Source of the DNA: Arsenicibacter rosenii
GTDB taxonomy: Bacteria; Bacteroidota; Bacteroidia; Cytophagales; Spirosomataceae
Assembly (NCBI RefSeq): GCF_001870735.1
Contig: NZ_MORL01000006.1
Coordinates: 62,001 to 126,000 of the forward strand
Length of the DNA: 64,000 bases
Reading direction: 5' to 3'
The notes under the pieces were generated by a model. The model was not told the DNA's origin and made no database searches. It saw only the letters and a list, made by a program, of their open reading frames with translations. The position numbers and the translations under genes are program-made. The stretch's first letter is position 1, and each line of letters begins with the position of its first letter. This document shows positions 7,146 through 15,792 of the stretch, in pieces.

Positions 7146-9356
7146 ATGACGGATCGTCAACGAAAAGTACTGCGCATAGTCGGCTGGACCCTGTTGGGGC
7201 TGTTTTTGTTAGGAAGTGTGGGCGTCGGTATTGCCTATTCTAAGCGGGAAAGTCTGTTGCAGGTGGTTTTAGAAAGAGCTGTCAAAAAAGCAAAACGGGA
7301 TTATGATCTGGACGTAAAAATCGGATCGGCACGGTTTACCGGTTTATCGTCCGTTGCCTTTACGGGTATTTCGGTGGTTCCGGCAGAACGGGACAGCCTT
7401 GCCCGCATCAACAAGGTAGAGGTGGGGCTGAGCTTGTGGCCGCTGCTGTTAGGTAAGGTGGCCTTGTCGCACCTCGATCTGGAAAACGGCATGGTGCAGG
7501 TCATTCGCCGGGATTCACTGACCAACATTGATTTTATTCTGCACCGCCGCAAACGGGATTCCACCGAAACCAGCACGGATCGCCGCGCCGATTTGTCGGA
7601 TGTGGCCGAAAACCTGATTGATCAGGTGTTGTCGAAAATTCCGAGCGACATGAATGTCCGGAATCTGGCTTTCCGTCTCACCGATAACGAAAAACGTATT
7701 TCGCTGCTGACCGAAGCTGCCGTAATTGATAATGAAGATGTTACGTCGACGTTGCGGCTGAATGGCAATGAAGCGACCTGGCACGTGACCGGTACGGCCG
7801 ACCCTGGCAGCCGGGAATATGATCTGGCACTTTATGCCGATGGCAAGCCGCTGGAACTGAAATACCTCGAAGAAAAATTTAACCTGAAAGTACAGGCCGA
7901 TACGGTGCGGGCGGAGCTGAAAGATGTCGACCGGTCGGGTGGCGAATTTCATATGGAAGGCAAGGGGTCGGTACGCAACCTGCGTGTCAACCATCCGGCC
8001 ATTGCCCGCACGGACGTACTGGTGCCGAGCGCTGCCATGGATGCCAATGTGTTTGTCGGGGAAAATTACGTGGGCGTCGACAGTTCATCGGTTATTTATC
8101 TGGGGGAGGTCAGTGCACGGCCGTTTGTGAAGTACACCATCTATCCGACGAAAGTGTATGACCTTCAGCTGCATACGGATGAACTGAACGCGCAGTCGTT
8201 GTTTAACTCGTTTCCGCAGGGCCTGTTTGAGTCGCTCGAAGGCATGCAGGTGTCGGGTAAACTGAAGTATGATCTGGCCTTACACCTTGATGCGGAGCAG
8301 CCCGATTCGGTAAAGTTCGATGCCGGCCTGACCCCGATTGACTTTAAGATTCTGCAAATGGGTGCGGTGGACTTCCGCCGGATCAATAATTCGTTTGTCT
8401 ATACACCCTACGAAAAAGACAAGCCGGTCCGTGATATCATCATCGGGCCCGAAAATCCGGACTTTGTGCCGCTAACGGGTATTTCCGACAATCTGAAAAA
8501 TGCGGTACTGACGTCTGAAGACTTTAACTTCTTCACCCATAAGGGCTTTAACGAAAAGGCCTTCCGCGTATCGATTGCGACGAATTTCAAAACGAAAAAA
8601 TTCAAGCGCGGGGCCAGTACCATTTCCATGCAGCTGGTGAAAAACGCCTTCCTGAACCGCAATAAAACACTGTCGCGTAAGGTTGAAGAAATTCTGATCG
8701 TTTGGTTGATTGAAAACCAGGGGCTGGTATCGAAGGAGCGCATGTATGAAGTATACCTGAACTTTATCGAGTGGGGTAAAAACATTTATGGCATTGGCGA
8801 AGCATCCCGGTATTATTTCGGTAAGCACCCGTCTGAACTGGACCTGGGCGAAAGTATTTTCCTTGCCTTTGTGATTCCAAGTCCGAAGCGGGCCCTGAAC
8901 TGGTTCCAGCCGGATGGCTCGCTACAGGTGCGCAACGTCCGGGGGTATTTCCGGATTATCGGTAAGATTATGGCTCGCCGTGGTCTGACGGAGCCGGATA
9001 GCGGAGCCTATGGATTCTATAGTGTGCGGCTCCGTGAAGGCTTACGCCGTCAGATTATGCCGGCCGACAGTGCCGGCCTCGACAGCCTGATGACCGATCC
9101 GACGGATGAGGGCGGAGGCCTCGACGGTTTCTTTAAACGGCTCTTCAACGGCGACCGTGACAAGGATGGCAACGACGAAAATGCCAAACCGAAAGAAACG
9201 GTTCAGCCAGCCCAGGAAGAGGCTAACGTACCGCTGGCACCGGCTGCCGATACCGTTAAAACACGCCGTCAGCTCCGGCAGGAACGCCGCGAACGAAAAC
9301 GCCGCGAACGGGATGAACGCAAAAATGCCGATCCGACATCAGGAATTCTGAACTGA
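7146..9356 (+). CDS. AsmA-like / biosynthetic peptidoglycan transglycosylase (GT51) fusion, no transpeptidase domain
   Basis: A 736-residue membrane protein with one N-terminal transmembrane helix (about 12-31). A long AsmA/DUF748-like beta-rich region (about 45-430) follows, then a GT51 domain. The catalytic glutamate is E458 in LTSEDFNFFTHKGF; RGASTISMQLVKN and RKVEEILIVWLIE are the other lipid II-binding and catalytic motifs, and YLNFIEWGKNIYGIGEASRYYFGK completes the fold. GT51 enzymes polymerise glycan strands from lipid II. There is no penicillin-binding domain; instead the protein ends in a charged Lys/Arg/Glu-rich tail. The AsmA-like part suggests contact with outer-membrane lipid or protein transport (inference). 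Confidence 0.85.
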   Translation: MTDRQRKVLRIVGWTLLGLFLLGSVGVGIAYSKRESLLQVVLERAVKKAKRDYDLDVKIGSARFTGLSSVAFTGISVVPAERDSLARINKVEVGLSLWPLLLGKVALSHLDLENGMVQVIRRDSLTNIDFILHRRKRDSTETSTDRRADLSDVAENLIDQVLSKIPSDMNVRNLAFRLTDNEKRISLLTEAAVIDNEDVTSTLRLNGNEATWHVTGTADPGSREYDLALYADGKPLELKYLEEKFNLKVQADTVRAELKDVDRSGGEFHMEGKGSVRNLRVNHPAIARTDVLVPSAAMDANVFVGENYVGVDSSSVIYLGEVSARPFVKYTIYPTKVYDLQLHTDELNAQSLFNSFPQGLFESLEGMQVSGKLKYDLALHLDAEQPDSVKFDAGLTPIDFKILQMGAVDFRRINNSFVYTPYEKDKPVRDIIIGPENPDFVPLTGISDNLKNAVLTSEDFNFFTHKGFNEKAFRVSIATNFKTKKFKRGASTISMQLVKNAFLNRNKTLSRKVEEILIVWLIENQGLVSKERMYEVYLNFIEWGKNIYGIGEASRYYFGKHPSELDLGESIFLAFVIPSPKRALNWFQPDGSLQVRNVRGYFRIIGKIMARRGLTEPDSGAYGFYSVRLREGLRRQIMPADSAGLDSLMTDPTDEGGGLDGFFKRLFNGDRDKDGNDENAKPKETVQPAQEEANVPLAPAADTVKTRRQLRQERRERKRRERDERKNADPTSGILN

Positions 9357-9375
9357 TATTCTGTTCATACCTTCG

Positions 9376-9427
9376 AACCTCCCGGAGGTTTTTCAACTCC
9401 CCGACGGTTTAAAACCGTCGGGGAGTT
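9376..9427 (+). terminator. Tandem hairpin terminators after GT51 gene
   Basis: A 7-bp stem (9376-9390, AACCTCC-C-GGAGGTT) followed by TTT, then a 16-bp perfect stem (9395-9410 with 9412-9427) followed by a T-rich run. Both lie between the GT51 stop at 9356 and the next ATG at 9483. Confidence 0.75.
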
Positions 9428-9482
9428 TGCTTTTGCCCATTACCAAACCGGTTTTCCCGCGTCCTACCATAAAAAACGAAGT

Positions 9483-10460
9483 ATGTGGTCGGGATTCAGG
9501 GATTATTTCGGACTATCTAACCGGCAGGCACGCGGCGCATTGGTACTGATCCTGCTGGCTGTTTCATTTCTGCTCATTACGTTTCTGTATCGCTTCCGGG
9601 AGCCGGAGCCATTGCCGGATACAACGGCGGCTGACCAGCGTAAACTGGATAGTCTGGTGGCGCTGATGGAACACGATGATAAAGAGGCAGCGGCCTCGAG
9701 GCTGCATCGTGACGGAGAGAGCGGCAATCAGATGCACAGTGACCCTCCCGCACGCCGGATGCCGCTCCATGCCTTTGACCCCAATCGGGCCAGTGTGGCA
9801 GAATGGCAGGCGCTGGGTGTACCGCGCTGGCTGGCGGAGCGGATTGAGAAATACCGGAGCCGGGGCGGGCAGTTCAGGCAGAAAGAAGACGTGCAGAAGA
9901 TATACGATTTTCCGCCGGCGCTGTATCAGGAGCTTGAACCATACATGACACTTCCGGAACGATCTGCCGCGCCGGAACACTATGCGGCCAACCGGCCTTT
10001 TTCTGCCGAATCGGGTAAGCGCTTTGAGAGCAGCAGCCGTCCCGAACGGACAAAACCACTACCGGTGCAGCCGTTCGATATCAATACTGCCGATACCCTC
10101 CAGCTGGCGGCTCTGAAAGGCATTGGTAACAAGCTGGCCAACCGGATTATCAAGTTCAGAGATGCCCTCGGCGGGTTTGTGTCGACGGAGCAGTTTGGCG
10201 ATATTTATGGGCTGGATTCGCTGGCACTGGCAGAACTCAGAAACGTTGGCCATATCCGGTCGGCGCCGAAGAAAATCAACATCAACACGGCATCGGCCGA
10301 AGAACTGGACCGGCATGTGTATCTGTCGCGCCGTCAGGCGGAGATCATTGTCAGATACCGGGAGCAGCACGGGGCTTTTACGTCGCCGGAGTCATTGAAA
10401 CCAATCCGTGTTCTGGATGTCCGGACGATTGAGCGGCTAACCCCTTATCTGGCCTTCTGA
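9483..10460 (+). CDS. Helix-hairpin-helix (ComEA-like) protein with N-terminal membrane anchor
   Basis: A 325-residue protein with a transmembrane helix at about 18-37, then a polar linker and three ComEA-type HhH segments: FDPNRASVAEWQALGVPRWL, FDINTADTLQLAALKGIGNKLANRIIKFR and ININTASAEELDRHVYLSRRQAEIIVRYR. The FDxNtA ... GIG pattern is diagnostic of HhH repeats that bind DNA non-specifically, as in the competence receptor ComEA. A role in DNA uptake is possible but unproven; such anchored HhH proteins are widespread in Bacteroidota without demonstrated function. Confidence 0.8.
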   Translation: MWSGFRDYFGLSNRQARGALVLILLAVSFLLITFLYRFREPEPLPDTTAADQRKLDSLVALMEHDDKEAAASRLHRDGESGNQMHSDPPARRMPLHAFDPNRASVAEWQALGVPRWLAERIEKYRSRGGQFRQKEDVQKIYDFPPALYQELEPYMTLPERSAAPEHYAANRPFSAESGKRFESSSRPERTKPLPVQPFDINTADTLQLAALKGIGNKLANRIIKFRDALGGFVSTEQFGDIYGLDSLALAELRNVGHIRSAPKKININTASAEELDRHVYLSRRQAEIIVRYREQHGAFTSPESLKPIRVLDVRTIERLTPYLAF

Positions 10461-10506
10461 TCACAAAAACGGCGCTCTGACAAGGTCAAAAGCGCCGTTC
10501 TGTGAT
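10460..10506. terminator. Bidirectional terminator between convergent HhH and LOG genes
   Basis: Near-perfect inverted repeat (10460-10476 with 10491-10506, one bulged base), A-rich on the left arm and T-rich on the right. It overlaps the stop codons of both converging genes. Confidence 0.7.
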
Positions 10507-11303
10507 TAGAAGTTTGGTTTCAGTAAGTACTTATGGTAGAAATCGTCGATGACTTTAACCGCCTCCGTAGGGGTATCTACCAGATTGATCAGCTTCATAT
10601 CTTCCGGATTGATATTATGTTCCTGACCGAGCATCACGGTTTCAATCCAGTCGATGAGCCCCTGCCAGTAGGACCGGCCCACGAGCACGATCGGGAAACG
10701 GGCAATTTTCTTGGTCTGGATCAGCGTAATGGCTTCAAACAGTTCATCGAGCGTACCCATACCACCCGGCATCACGATGAAGCCCTGGGCGTATTTAACG
10801 AACATGACCTTGCGGACAAAAAAGAAATCAAAGTTGATACTCTTATCCGGATCAATGTAGATGTTGCTGGATTGTTCGAACGGCAGTTTAATGTTGAGGC
10901 CAACTGATTTACCACCTTGCTCGAAGGCCCCTTTATTCCCGGCCTCCATGATCCCCGGACCGCCGCCCGTGATAACGCCATAGCCGTGCCGTACGAGCTT
11001 AGCCGCGATTTCTTCCGCCATTTTGTAGTACGGGTTGTCAGCCTTGGTACGGGCCGAACCAAAAATCGACACGCAGGGACCAATTTTCGCCAGTTTGTCG
11101 AATCCTTCCACGAATTCGGCCATCACCTTAAAAATTACCCAGGAATCGGCACTTTTTATCTCATTCCAGTCACGGTCCTGAAAGGCTTCCTTAATGCGCT
11201 GTTCGTCGGGGGTAAGCAGTAATTCATCACGTTCCGGCAGTTGCTGCGAAATTTCTTTTGTGGTCTGTGTTTCAGAACGGTACACATTTTCTTTAGATTC
11301 CAT
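10506..11303 (-). CDS. LOG family protein (TIGR00730; cytokinin riboside 5'-monophosphate phosphoribohydrolase-like)
   Basis: A 265-residue Rossmann-fold nucleotide phosphoribohydrolase. The signature motifs GGGPGIMEAGNKGA and MPGGMGTLDELFEA are both complete, including the catalytic Arg/Glu region, and VSIFGSAR gives the phosphate-binding start. LOG enzymes hydrolyse N-substituted or plain AMP to base plus ribose 5-phosphate. About 60 residues precede the core, as in the longer bacterial members. ATG at 11303; divergent from rpiB over a 163-bp gap. Confidence 0.88.
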   Translation of the reverse strand: MESKENVYRSETQTTKEISQQLPERDELLLTPDEQRIKEAFQDRDWNEIKSADSWVIFKVMAEFVEGFDKLAKIGPCVSIFGSARTKADNPYYKMAEEIAAKLVRHGYGVITGGGPGIMEAGNKGAFEQGGKSVGLNIKLPFEQSSNIYIDPDKSINFDFFFVRKVMFVKYAQGFIVMPGGMGTLDELFEAITLIQTKKIARFPIVLVGRSYWQGLIDWIETVMLGQEHNINPEDMKLINLVDTPTEAVKVIDDFYHKYLLKPNF

Positions 11304-11466
11304 AGTTGTTGGATTTAGTGTAGCGAAGAGCTGTCCGGAAGCCGGTCATCCTTCTGCTTTTGAACGATTGTCTAAGTCCCCTGTTCTTTACTTTTCTGAA
11401 AGAGGGGAATGTAATAACGTATTTTTATCGGAAATTTGTTCGCTAAACAATAGAAATACCGACAAT

Positions 11467-11901
11467 ATGGATATACGGATTGCGATTGGCTCAGACCACG
11501 CCGGTTTTCTCTATAAAGAGGCTATTAAAAACTGGTTGCAGGAACAAGGGTATCAGGTAGAGGATTTCGGCACCTATTCAGCCGATTCGGCCGATTATGC
11601 CGATTTTGCCCATCCGGTGGCGAATGCGGTTGAGTCAGGTAGTGCCCAATGGGGGGTATTGGTCTGTGGCAGCGGTCAGGGAGTAGCGATGACGGCCAAC
11701 AAACATCAGGGTATCCGGGCGGCGCTGGTGTGGAGTCCGGAGCTGGCCCCGCTCAGCCGTCAGCACAACAACGCCAATGTGATTTGTGTGCCGGAGCGTT
11801 TTGTGTCACTCGAAACCGCTATCGAAAGTGTGCGTTTGTTTCTGGCGACGGAATTCGAAGGTGGCCGCCACGAACGCCGTGTTGCGAAAATGAGCTGTTA
11901 G
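11467..11901 (+). CDS. rpiB: Ribose 5-phosphate isomerase B
   Basis: Interconverts ribose 5-phosphate and ribulose 5-phosphate in the non-oxidative pentose phosphate pathway. The start at 11467 gives 144 residues beginning MDIRIAIGSDHAGF; D10-H11 bind the sugar ring, and VCGSGQG supplies the catalytic Cys67 and anion hole. RAALVWSPELA and SRQHNNANVICV are typical of the RpiB/LacAB family. Length matches the family. The reading frame is open upstream to 11194, but those residues show no family similarity. Confidence 0.93.
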   Translation: MDIRIAIGSDHAGFLYKEAIKNWLQEQGYQVEDFGTYSADSADYADFAHPVANAVESGSAQWGVLVCGSGQGVAMTANKHQGIRAALVWSPELAPLSRQHNNANVICVPERFVSLETAIESVRLFLATEFEGGRHERRVAKMSC

Positions 11902-11906
11902 CCTGT

Positions 11907-11930
11907 AGAGCCGCAAGCTCTTGCGGCTCT
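11907..11930. terminator. Hairpin between convergent rpiB and membrane-protein genes
   Basis: Perfect 11-bp arms (AGAGCCGCAAG and its inverse) with a 2-nt loop, lying 6 bp after the rpiB stop and 18 bp beyond the stop of the opposing gene. Confidence 0.55.
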
Positions 11931-11948
11931 GCATATACCAACCTTGAT

Positions 11949-13358
11949 TTACTTCCGTTGATAAACGCCGGCCATGCCGGTTTTTTTATAGCGTGCACCA
12001 AGGGCCGGCGCGCGCTGGAAAAGTTTTTCAACTACATCGGCGCGGTCGATGATGTAGGCTGGCGGATCCTGCCGGAAATGGTTGTAGACATTAATCACCG
12101 CGTCGTAATTATCGAGGTTTTTAAGGTCATACTGAGCCAGATTCCAGTTCAGGTAAGGCGTTGCGGGGCGATTATCGTAGTAGGCACTCAGATCGTCGCC
12201 GATAACCAGAATTTTCTGATTTTTAATCCCCCCCGGCAAGGGCGATGGTTTAACTTGTAAGCTTGTCAGGCGTCCTGCATCAATGCCGGGCAGGAGTTGA
12301 AGGCCACCCTGATAAAAGACAAACATCATGGCCCCGAAAACACCCGTAAACAGGATTTCGGCCAGCCACGCTTTCCGCATGTTCTGGAAATAAAGTACCG
12401 CAAAAAAAGCCATCGGCGGCACAAAACTCAGGAACATCATCGGCGCCAGATAAGGCATCAGAATGATGGTCAGGACCGCCCCGAAAAACCATAACAGCAT
12501 GATCTGCTGGCAGCGTTGCTGGAAATTGACATACCGGTTGTTGGTATTAAACAAGCTGAAAAAACCTAAAACTCCCATCGTCAACGGCAGAAACAACGAC
12601 GTCAGCAGCGACTGAAAATCTGAGAGGTCATACTGCCGGACACGAAACACAGACGATAAGAGGTTGCGGTTAAAATCGTCGAGGCTATCGGTCAGGTAAT
12701 AGAAAAAGACCGTTGCCGCCACCGGAAAGGCAAAACCAAACAGCAGCAGGGAGTGCTGCCTGAACGTAGCTCCCGTGAAAAATAAAAGCGAAAGGGCGGC
12801 CCAGAAGACGAAAATCGTTGAGGGCAAATAGCAGAGTGCGGCCAGTCCGATGTAAATGCCCACTTCAAACACTTCATCAGTGGCCCCTTGCCGGTCCATT
12901 TGTTTGATCAGTGTGCCAAAAGCCAGGAGCAAAAAACTGGTGGAAAGCAGTACCGGTGATAAGGTCAGGCAATCGAACGAGAGGTGTAGAAACAGGGCAT
13001 AGATAAGGCCGGGCCAGAAACTGCGGTCCGGAAATACATCCCGGCTGTTCATGACATAGTTGAAGTAGCCGATCTGAAAAATGGCGATGAGCGTGGCCGC
13101 CACATGATAAGCCCCCTGCGAGCGCCCGAAAATAGTATCAATAAACCAGTAGATCAGCGCCGAGAGCGGGCTGACACTGTCCCAGATGTCGCGATATAGC
13201 AAATACCCCTGACTCATCTGCTCTCCGACGAGCATCCAGTTCAGTTCCGGAATGAGTAGCGGCAACGGTTTCAAAACAAACGGAAGCCGCATGGCAAACA
13301 ATAACACCAGCAGGCTAACGTATTGATAAGGAGCGTACGAACGAAAAAAGCTAAGCAA
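11949..13358 (-). CDS. Polytopic inner-membrane protein (DUF6427-like), function unknown
   Basis: The 469-residue protein has about 9-11 hydrophobic segments in its first 350 residues and a soluble C-terminal tail (about 375-469: KNQKILVIGDDLSAYYDNRPATPYL). The alternating pattern and the ELNWMLVGEQM...LYRDIWDSVSPLSALIYW opening resemble DUF6427-type Bacteroidota membrane proteins and distantly the glycosyltransferase-C (dolichyl-phosphate-mannose type) fold; no catalytic motif can be assigned. The best start is a TTG at 13358 (MLSFFRS); an internal ATG would remove part of the first helix. Confidence 0.65.
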   Translation of the reverse strand: MLSFFRSYAPYQYVSLLVLLFAMRLPFVLKPLPLLIPELNWMLVGEQMSQGYLLYRDIWDSVSPLSALIYWFIDTIFGRSQGAYHVAATLIAIFQIGYFNYVMNSRDVFPDRSFWPGLIYALFLHLSFDCLTLSPVLLSTSFLLLAFGTLIKQMDRQGATDEVFEVGIYIGLAALCYLPSTIFVFWAALSLLFFTGATFRQHSLLLFGFAFPVAATVFFYYLTDSLDDFNRNLLSSVFRVRQYDLSDFQSLLTSLFLPLTMGVLGFFSLFNTNNRYVNFQQRCQQIMLLWFFGAVLTIILMPYLAPMMFLSFVPPMAFFAVLYFQNMRKAWLAEILFTGVFGAMMFVFYQGGLQLLPGIDAGRLTSLQVKPSPLPGGIKNQKILVIGDDLSAYYDNRPATPYLNWNLAQYDLKNLDNYDAVINVYNHFRQDPPAYIIDRADVVEKLFQRAPALGARYKKTGMAGVYQRK

Positions 13359-13587
13359 AGCCAGTTAGCAGTTATGCGTGAAGCGCCGGGGGGGCAGACC
13401 GTATACTGGTTTGTCATTTTACCCCGACTGTCATGCGAATTTACGCTAGTTTACGGCAGAATAAAAAAAGGTACGGATATTTGCAGTATCATTAGGCAAA
13501 CTACCGGCAGGGAATCGTCTGCCGGCCGCAGCGGAACTATTGTCAGAGCAGCGGGTTATACAACAGACCCTGATGAATGAATTGAAA

Positions 13588-13971
13588 ATGGAATCGAAAC
13601 GACAACAAAAAGTAGCACGGCAATTGCAGAAAGACCTGAGTGAAATCTTTCAGCGTGATTTGTCGCATATGTTTACCCCCGGGGCTTTTATTACCGTGAC
13701 CAGTGTCCGCGTCTCGCCGGACCTGAGCGTGGCACGGGTGTATCTGAGCTTCCTGGCCGTGAAGGATAAAGAAGGATTGCTGGATACGATCCGTGAAAAA
13801 AGCAAAACCGTTCGTCAGCATCTGGGTGAGCGCGTGCGTCACCAGCTGCGGATTGTCCCTGATCTGACGTTTTTCCTCGATGATACGGCCGAGTATGCCG
13901 AGAAAATGGAAAAACTCTTTGCCGGCCTCGACATCCCGCCGGCCGATCCGGATGATGACGATGATGAGTAG
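13588..13971 (+). CDS. rbfA: 30S ribosome-binding factor A
   Basis: RbfA binds the 3' domain of 16S rRNA during late 30S maturation and is needed for cold growth. MESKRQQKVARQLQKDLSEIFQRD, then TVTSVRVSPDLSVARVYLSFL and RHQLRIVPDLTFFLDDTAEYAEKMEKLF, define the KH-like fold; an acidic DDDDDE tail ends the 127-residue protein. I chose the ATG at 13588, where family similarity begins; an ATG at 13573 (MNELK) is an alternative. It precedes the LolC/E-like permease gene in the same direction with a 69-bp gap. Confidence 0.9.
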   Translation: MESKRQQKVARQLQKDLSEIFQRDLSHMFTPGAFITVTSVRVSPDLSVARVYLSFLAVKDKEGLLDTIREKSKTVRQHLGERVRHQLRIVPDLTFFLDDTAEYAEKMEKLFAGLDIPPADPDDDDDE

Positions 13972-14040
13972 GCATGTCGCACCGGAGTGGCTGCCTCTAA
14001 GTTCTTGTACGGCCATTCCGGTGGCAATCACACACAAACC

Positions 14041-15264
14041 ATGAATCTTCCCTTCTGGATTGCCAAACGTTATTTCTTTACCCGGAAAAAACGGAGTTTT
14101 ATCAGCTGGTTGTCGGTACTGTCGATGCTGGGCGTAGGCGTCGGTACGATGGCGCTGGTGATTGTGTTGTCGGTTTTTAACGGGATGGAGGAACTAAACC
14201 GTTCTATCTTTAAAACCTTTGAAGCCGATCTGACCGTTACGCCGAAAGCCGGCAAGCGGTTTACGGCGTCGCCCGCTCTCTGGGCGACGATGCGCAAGAC
14301 ACCGGGACTGGAGCTGATTACCCCCGTTATTCAGGACAATGCGCTGGCCCGTTATGCCGGCCGGCAAACGGTTGTGCGGGTGAAAGGCGTTGATAATTCA
14401 TACCTGAAGCGTCGTCAGCTGGATTCGGTGCTGGTCGAAGGCCGTTTTTACCTGCTGCGTAACGGGGTTAACTATGCCATTGTAGGCGACGGCATCCGGC
14501 GGGATCTGGGCGTTTCACCCGAGGATATTCTGACGCCGCTGGAGTTGTGGTATCCCAATGCAAAGCCCGGACAAAAGACCCTGAATCTGATGTCTGAAAA
14601 TGCCTTTAACCAGCAATACCTGAATGTATCAGGTGTGTTTTTCATCGAAGCGCAGTACGATAACTACGTCATTGCACCGATCGGGGTTACCCGTGAGCTG
14701 GTAGGGTATGGCCCTGATGAGATCAGCCGCGTTGAAATTCAGCTTAAAGACACGGTTGACGAAGAAGAGGCTAAACTCACCCTGCAGGATGTGCTGGGGG
14801 ATACCTTTCTGGTTCAGACCCGCGACGACCTGAATAAAGACCTTTTCCGGGCTATCCGGATCGAAAAGCTGTTTGTCACCCTGACACTGGCATTTATCAT
14901 CCTGATTGCATCGGTTAATATCTTCTTCTCGCTGTCGATGCTGGTAATCGAAAAGCAGGAAAATATTAAAACACTCTTTGCGATGGGGGCTACACGTCAG
15001 CTGGTACGGCGCATTTTCCTCGCCGAAGGCGTGATCGTGGCCATGACCGGTGCCGTGACGGGGCTGCTGCTTGGTCTGCTGATCTGCTATTTGCAGGAGC
15101 AGTTTGGCTTCGTAAAATTTGGTACGCAGCAAACCGTCATTGACGCCTATCCGGTAAAAATTGAATGGGGAGATATCGCCGTAACCGGCATTGTTGTTAC
15201 GGTGTTTACCATCCTGACCTCATGGTTTCCTGCCCAGCGCGCAGCCAATATCAAGTTCAGATAA
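14041..15264 (+). CDS. LolC/E-like ABC transporter permease (FtsX/MacB domain)
   Basis: The 407-residue permease begins MNLPFWIAKRYFFTRKKRSFISWLSVLSMLGVGVGTMALVIVLSVFNGME, the hallmark of LolC/LolE lipoprotein-release permeases. TM1 is at about 22-45, a periplasmic MacB-like domain covers about 50-265, and three C-terminal FtsX helices are near 280-400. No ATPase gene adjoins, so the LolD-type partner must be elsewhere. It probably extracts lipoproteins from the inner membrane for passage to the outer membrane (family inference). The start is set by alignment; the frame is open 18 codons further upstream. Confidence 0.88.
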   Translation: MNLPFWIAKRYFFTRKKRSFISWLSVLSMLGVGVGTMALVIVLSVFNGMEELNRSIFKTFEADLTVTPKAGKRFTASPALWATMRKTPGLELITPVIQDNALARYAGRQTVVRVKGVDNSYLKRRQLDSVLVEGRFYLLRNGVNYAIVGDGIRRDLGVSPEDILTPLELWYPNAKPGQKTLNLMSENAFNQQYLNVSGVFFIEAQYDNYVIAPIGVTRELVGYGPDEISRVEIQLKDTVDEEEAKLTLQDVLGDTFLVQTRDDLNKDLFRAIRIEKLFVTLTLAFIILIASVNIFFSLSMLVIEKQENIKTLFAMGATRQLVRRIFLAEGVIVAMTGAVTGLLLGLLICYLQEQFGFVKFGTQQTVIDAYPVKIEWGDIAVTGIVVTVFTILTSWFPAQRAANIKFR

Positions 15265-15329
15265 AGAGCGGGCTAACGCCTGTCTATAGGCGGCAGCCGC
15301 TCTTTCGCTCTTTCTATCTTTCGCTCTTT
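15263..15329. repeat. Inverted octad (8-bp) repeat array
   Basis: One AAAGAGCG unit (15263-15270), overlapping the end of the permease stop codon, is followed after a 27-bp centre by four in-phase inverted octads (15298-15329; CGCTCTTT three times and CTATCTTT once). The unit is the same as in the array at 6960-7106. The array fills the gap between convergent genes and overlaps the stop codon of the receiver gene. Confidence 0.65.
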
Positions 15330-15792
15330 ACTTTTCCACCGTATGATTGCAGGTCGTGACGACGTCGAACCAGTACTGACCGATGACGGAGGCGACATGC
15401 GTCAGTTGCTGGAACGTTGCGGGTTTGGTAATAAAGCTGTTGGCGCCGTTAAGGTACGACAGTTCGATGTCGGGCGAGGCGTCAGACGTGGTCATGATAA
15501 TGATCGGGATGTGCCGCCATGCCGGATTCTGCTTGATAAGCTTCAATGCATTACGGCCATCAAGCCGCGGCATATTCAGATCCAGCAGAATCAGATCCGG
15601 TAACTGCCGGTTAAAGGCTTCTTCCTGATCATAGTCATTTAAAAAATCCAGTAGTTCTTCGCCGTTATCGACAGTGGATACCTGGCAGTTCGTAAACTGA
15701 CGCTGAAAGGCTTCTTTAATCAGAAACCGGTCGTCTTCGTCGTCGTCAGCTAGCAGGATATGAATAAACCTCGTTTGAAATGGGGCTATCAT
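15328..15792 (-). CDS. Stand-alone response regulator receiver protein
   Basis: A 154-residue single CheY-like domain with no output domain: HILLADDDEDDRFLIKEAF (acidic pocket), PDLILLDLNMPRLDG (phospho-acceptor Asp in LLDLN), MTTSDAS and KPATFQ (conserved Thr and Lys). The ATG at 15792 lies inside the kinase gene upstream, overlapping it by 47 nt in another frame; no later start keeps the DDD pocket. It resembles the Rcp1-type partners of phytochrome- or CHASE-like kinases and is presumably phosphorylated by the overlapping kinase. Confidence 0.9.
   Translation of the reverse strand: MIAPFQTRFIHILLADDDEDDRFLIKEAFQRQFTNCQVSTVDNGEELLDFLNDYDQEEAFNRQLPDLILLDLNMPRLDGRNALKLIKQNPAWRHIPIIIMTTSDASPDIELSYLNGANSFITKPATFQQLTHVASVIGQYWFDVVTTCNHTVEK

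Noticed and set aside
9362-9400. A TTCGAACC stretch resembling a tRNA T-loop
   Set aside because: It is part of a terminator hairpin; no acceptor, D or anticodon arm can be formed around it.
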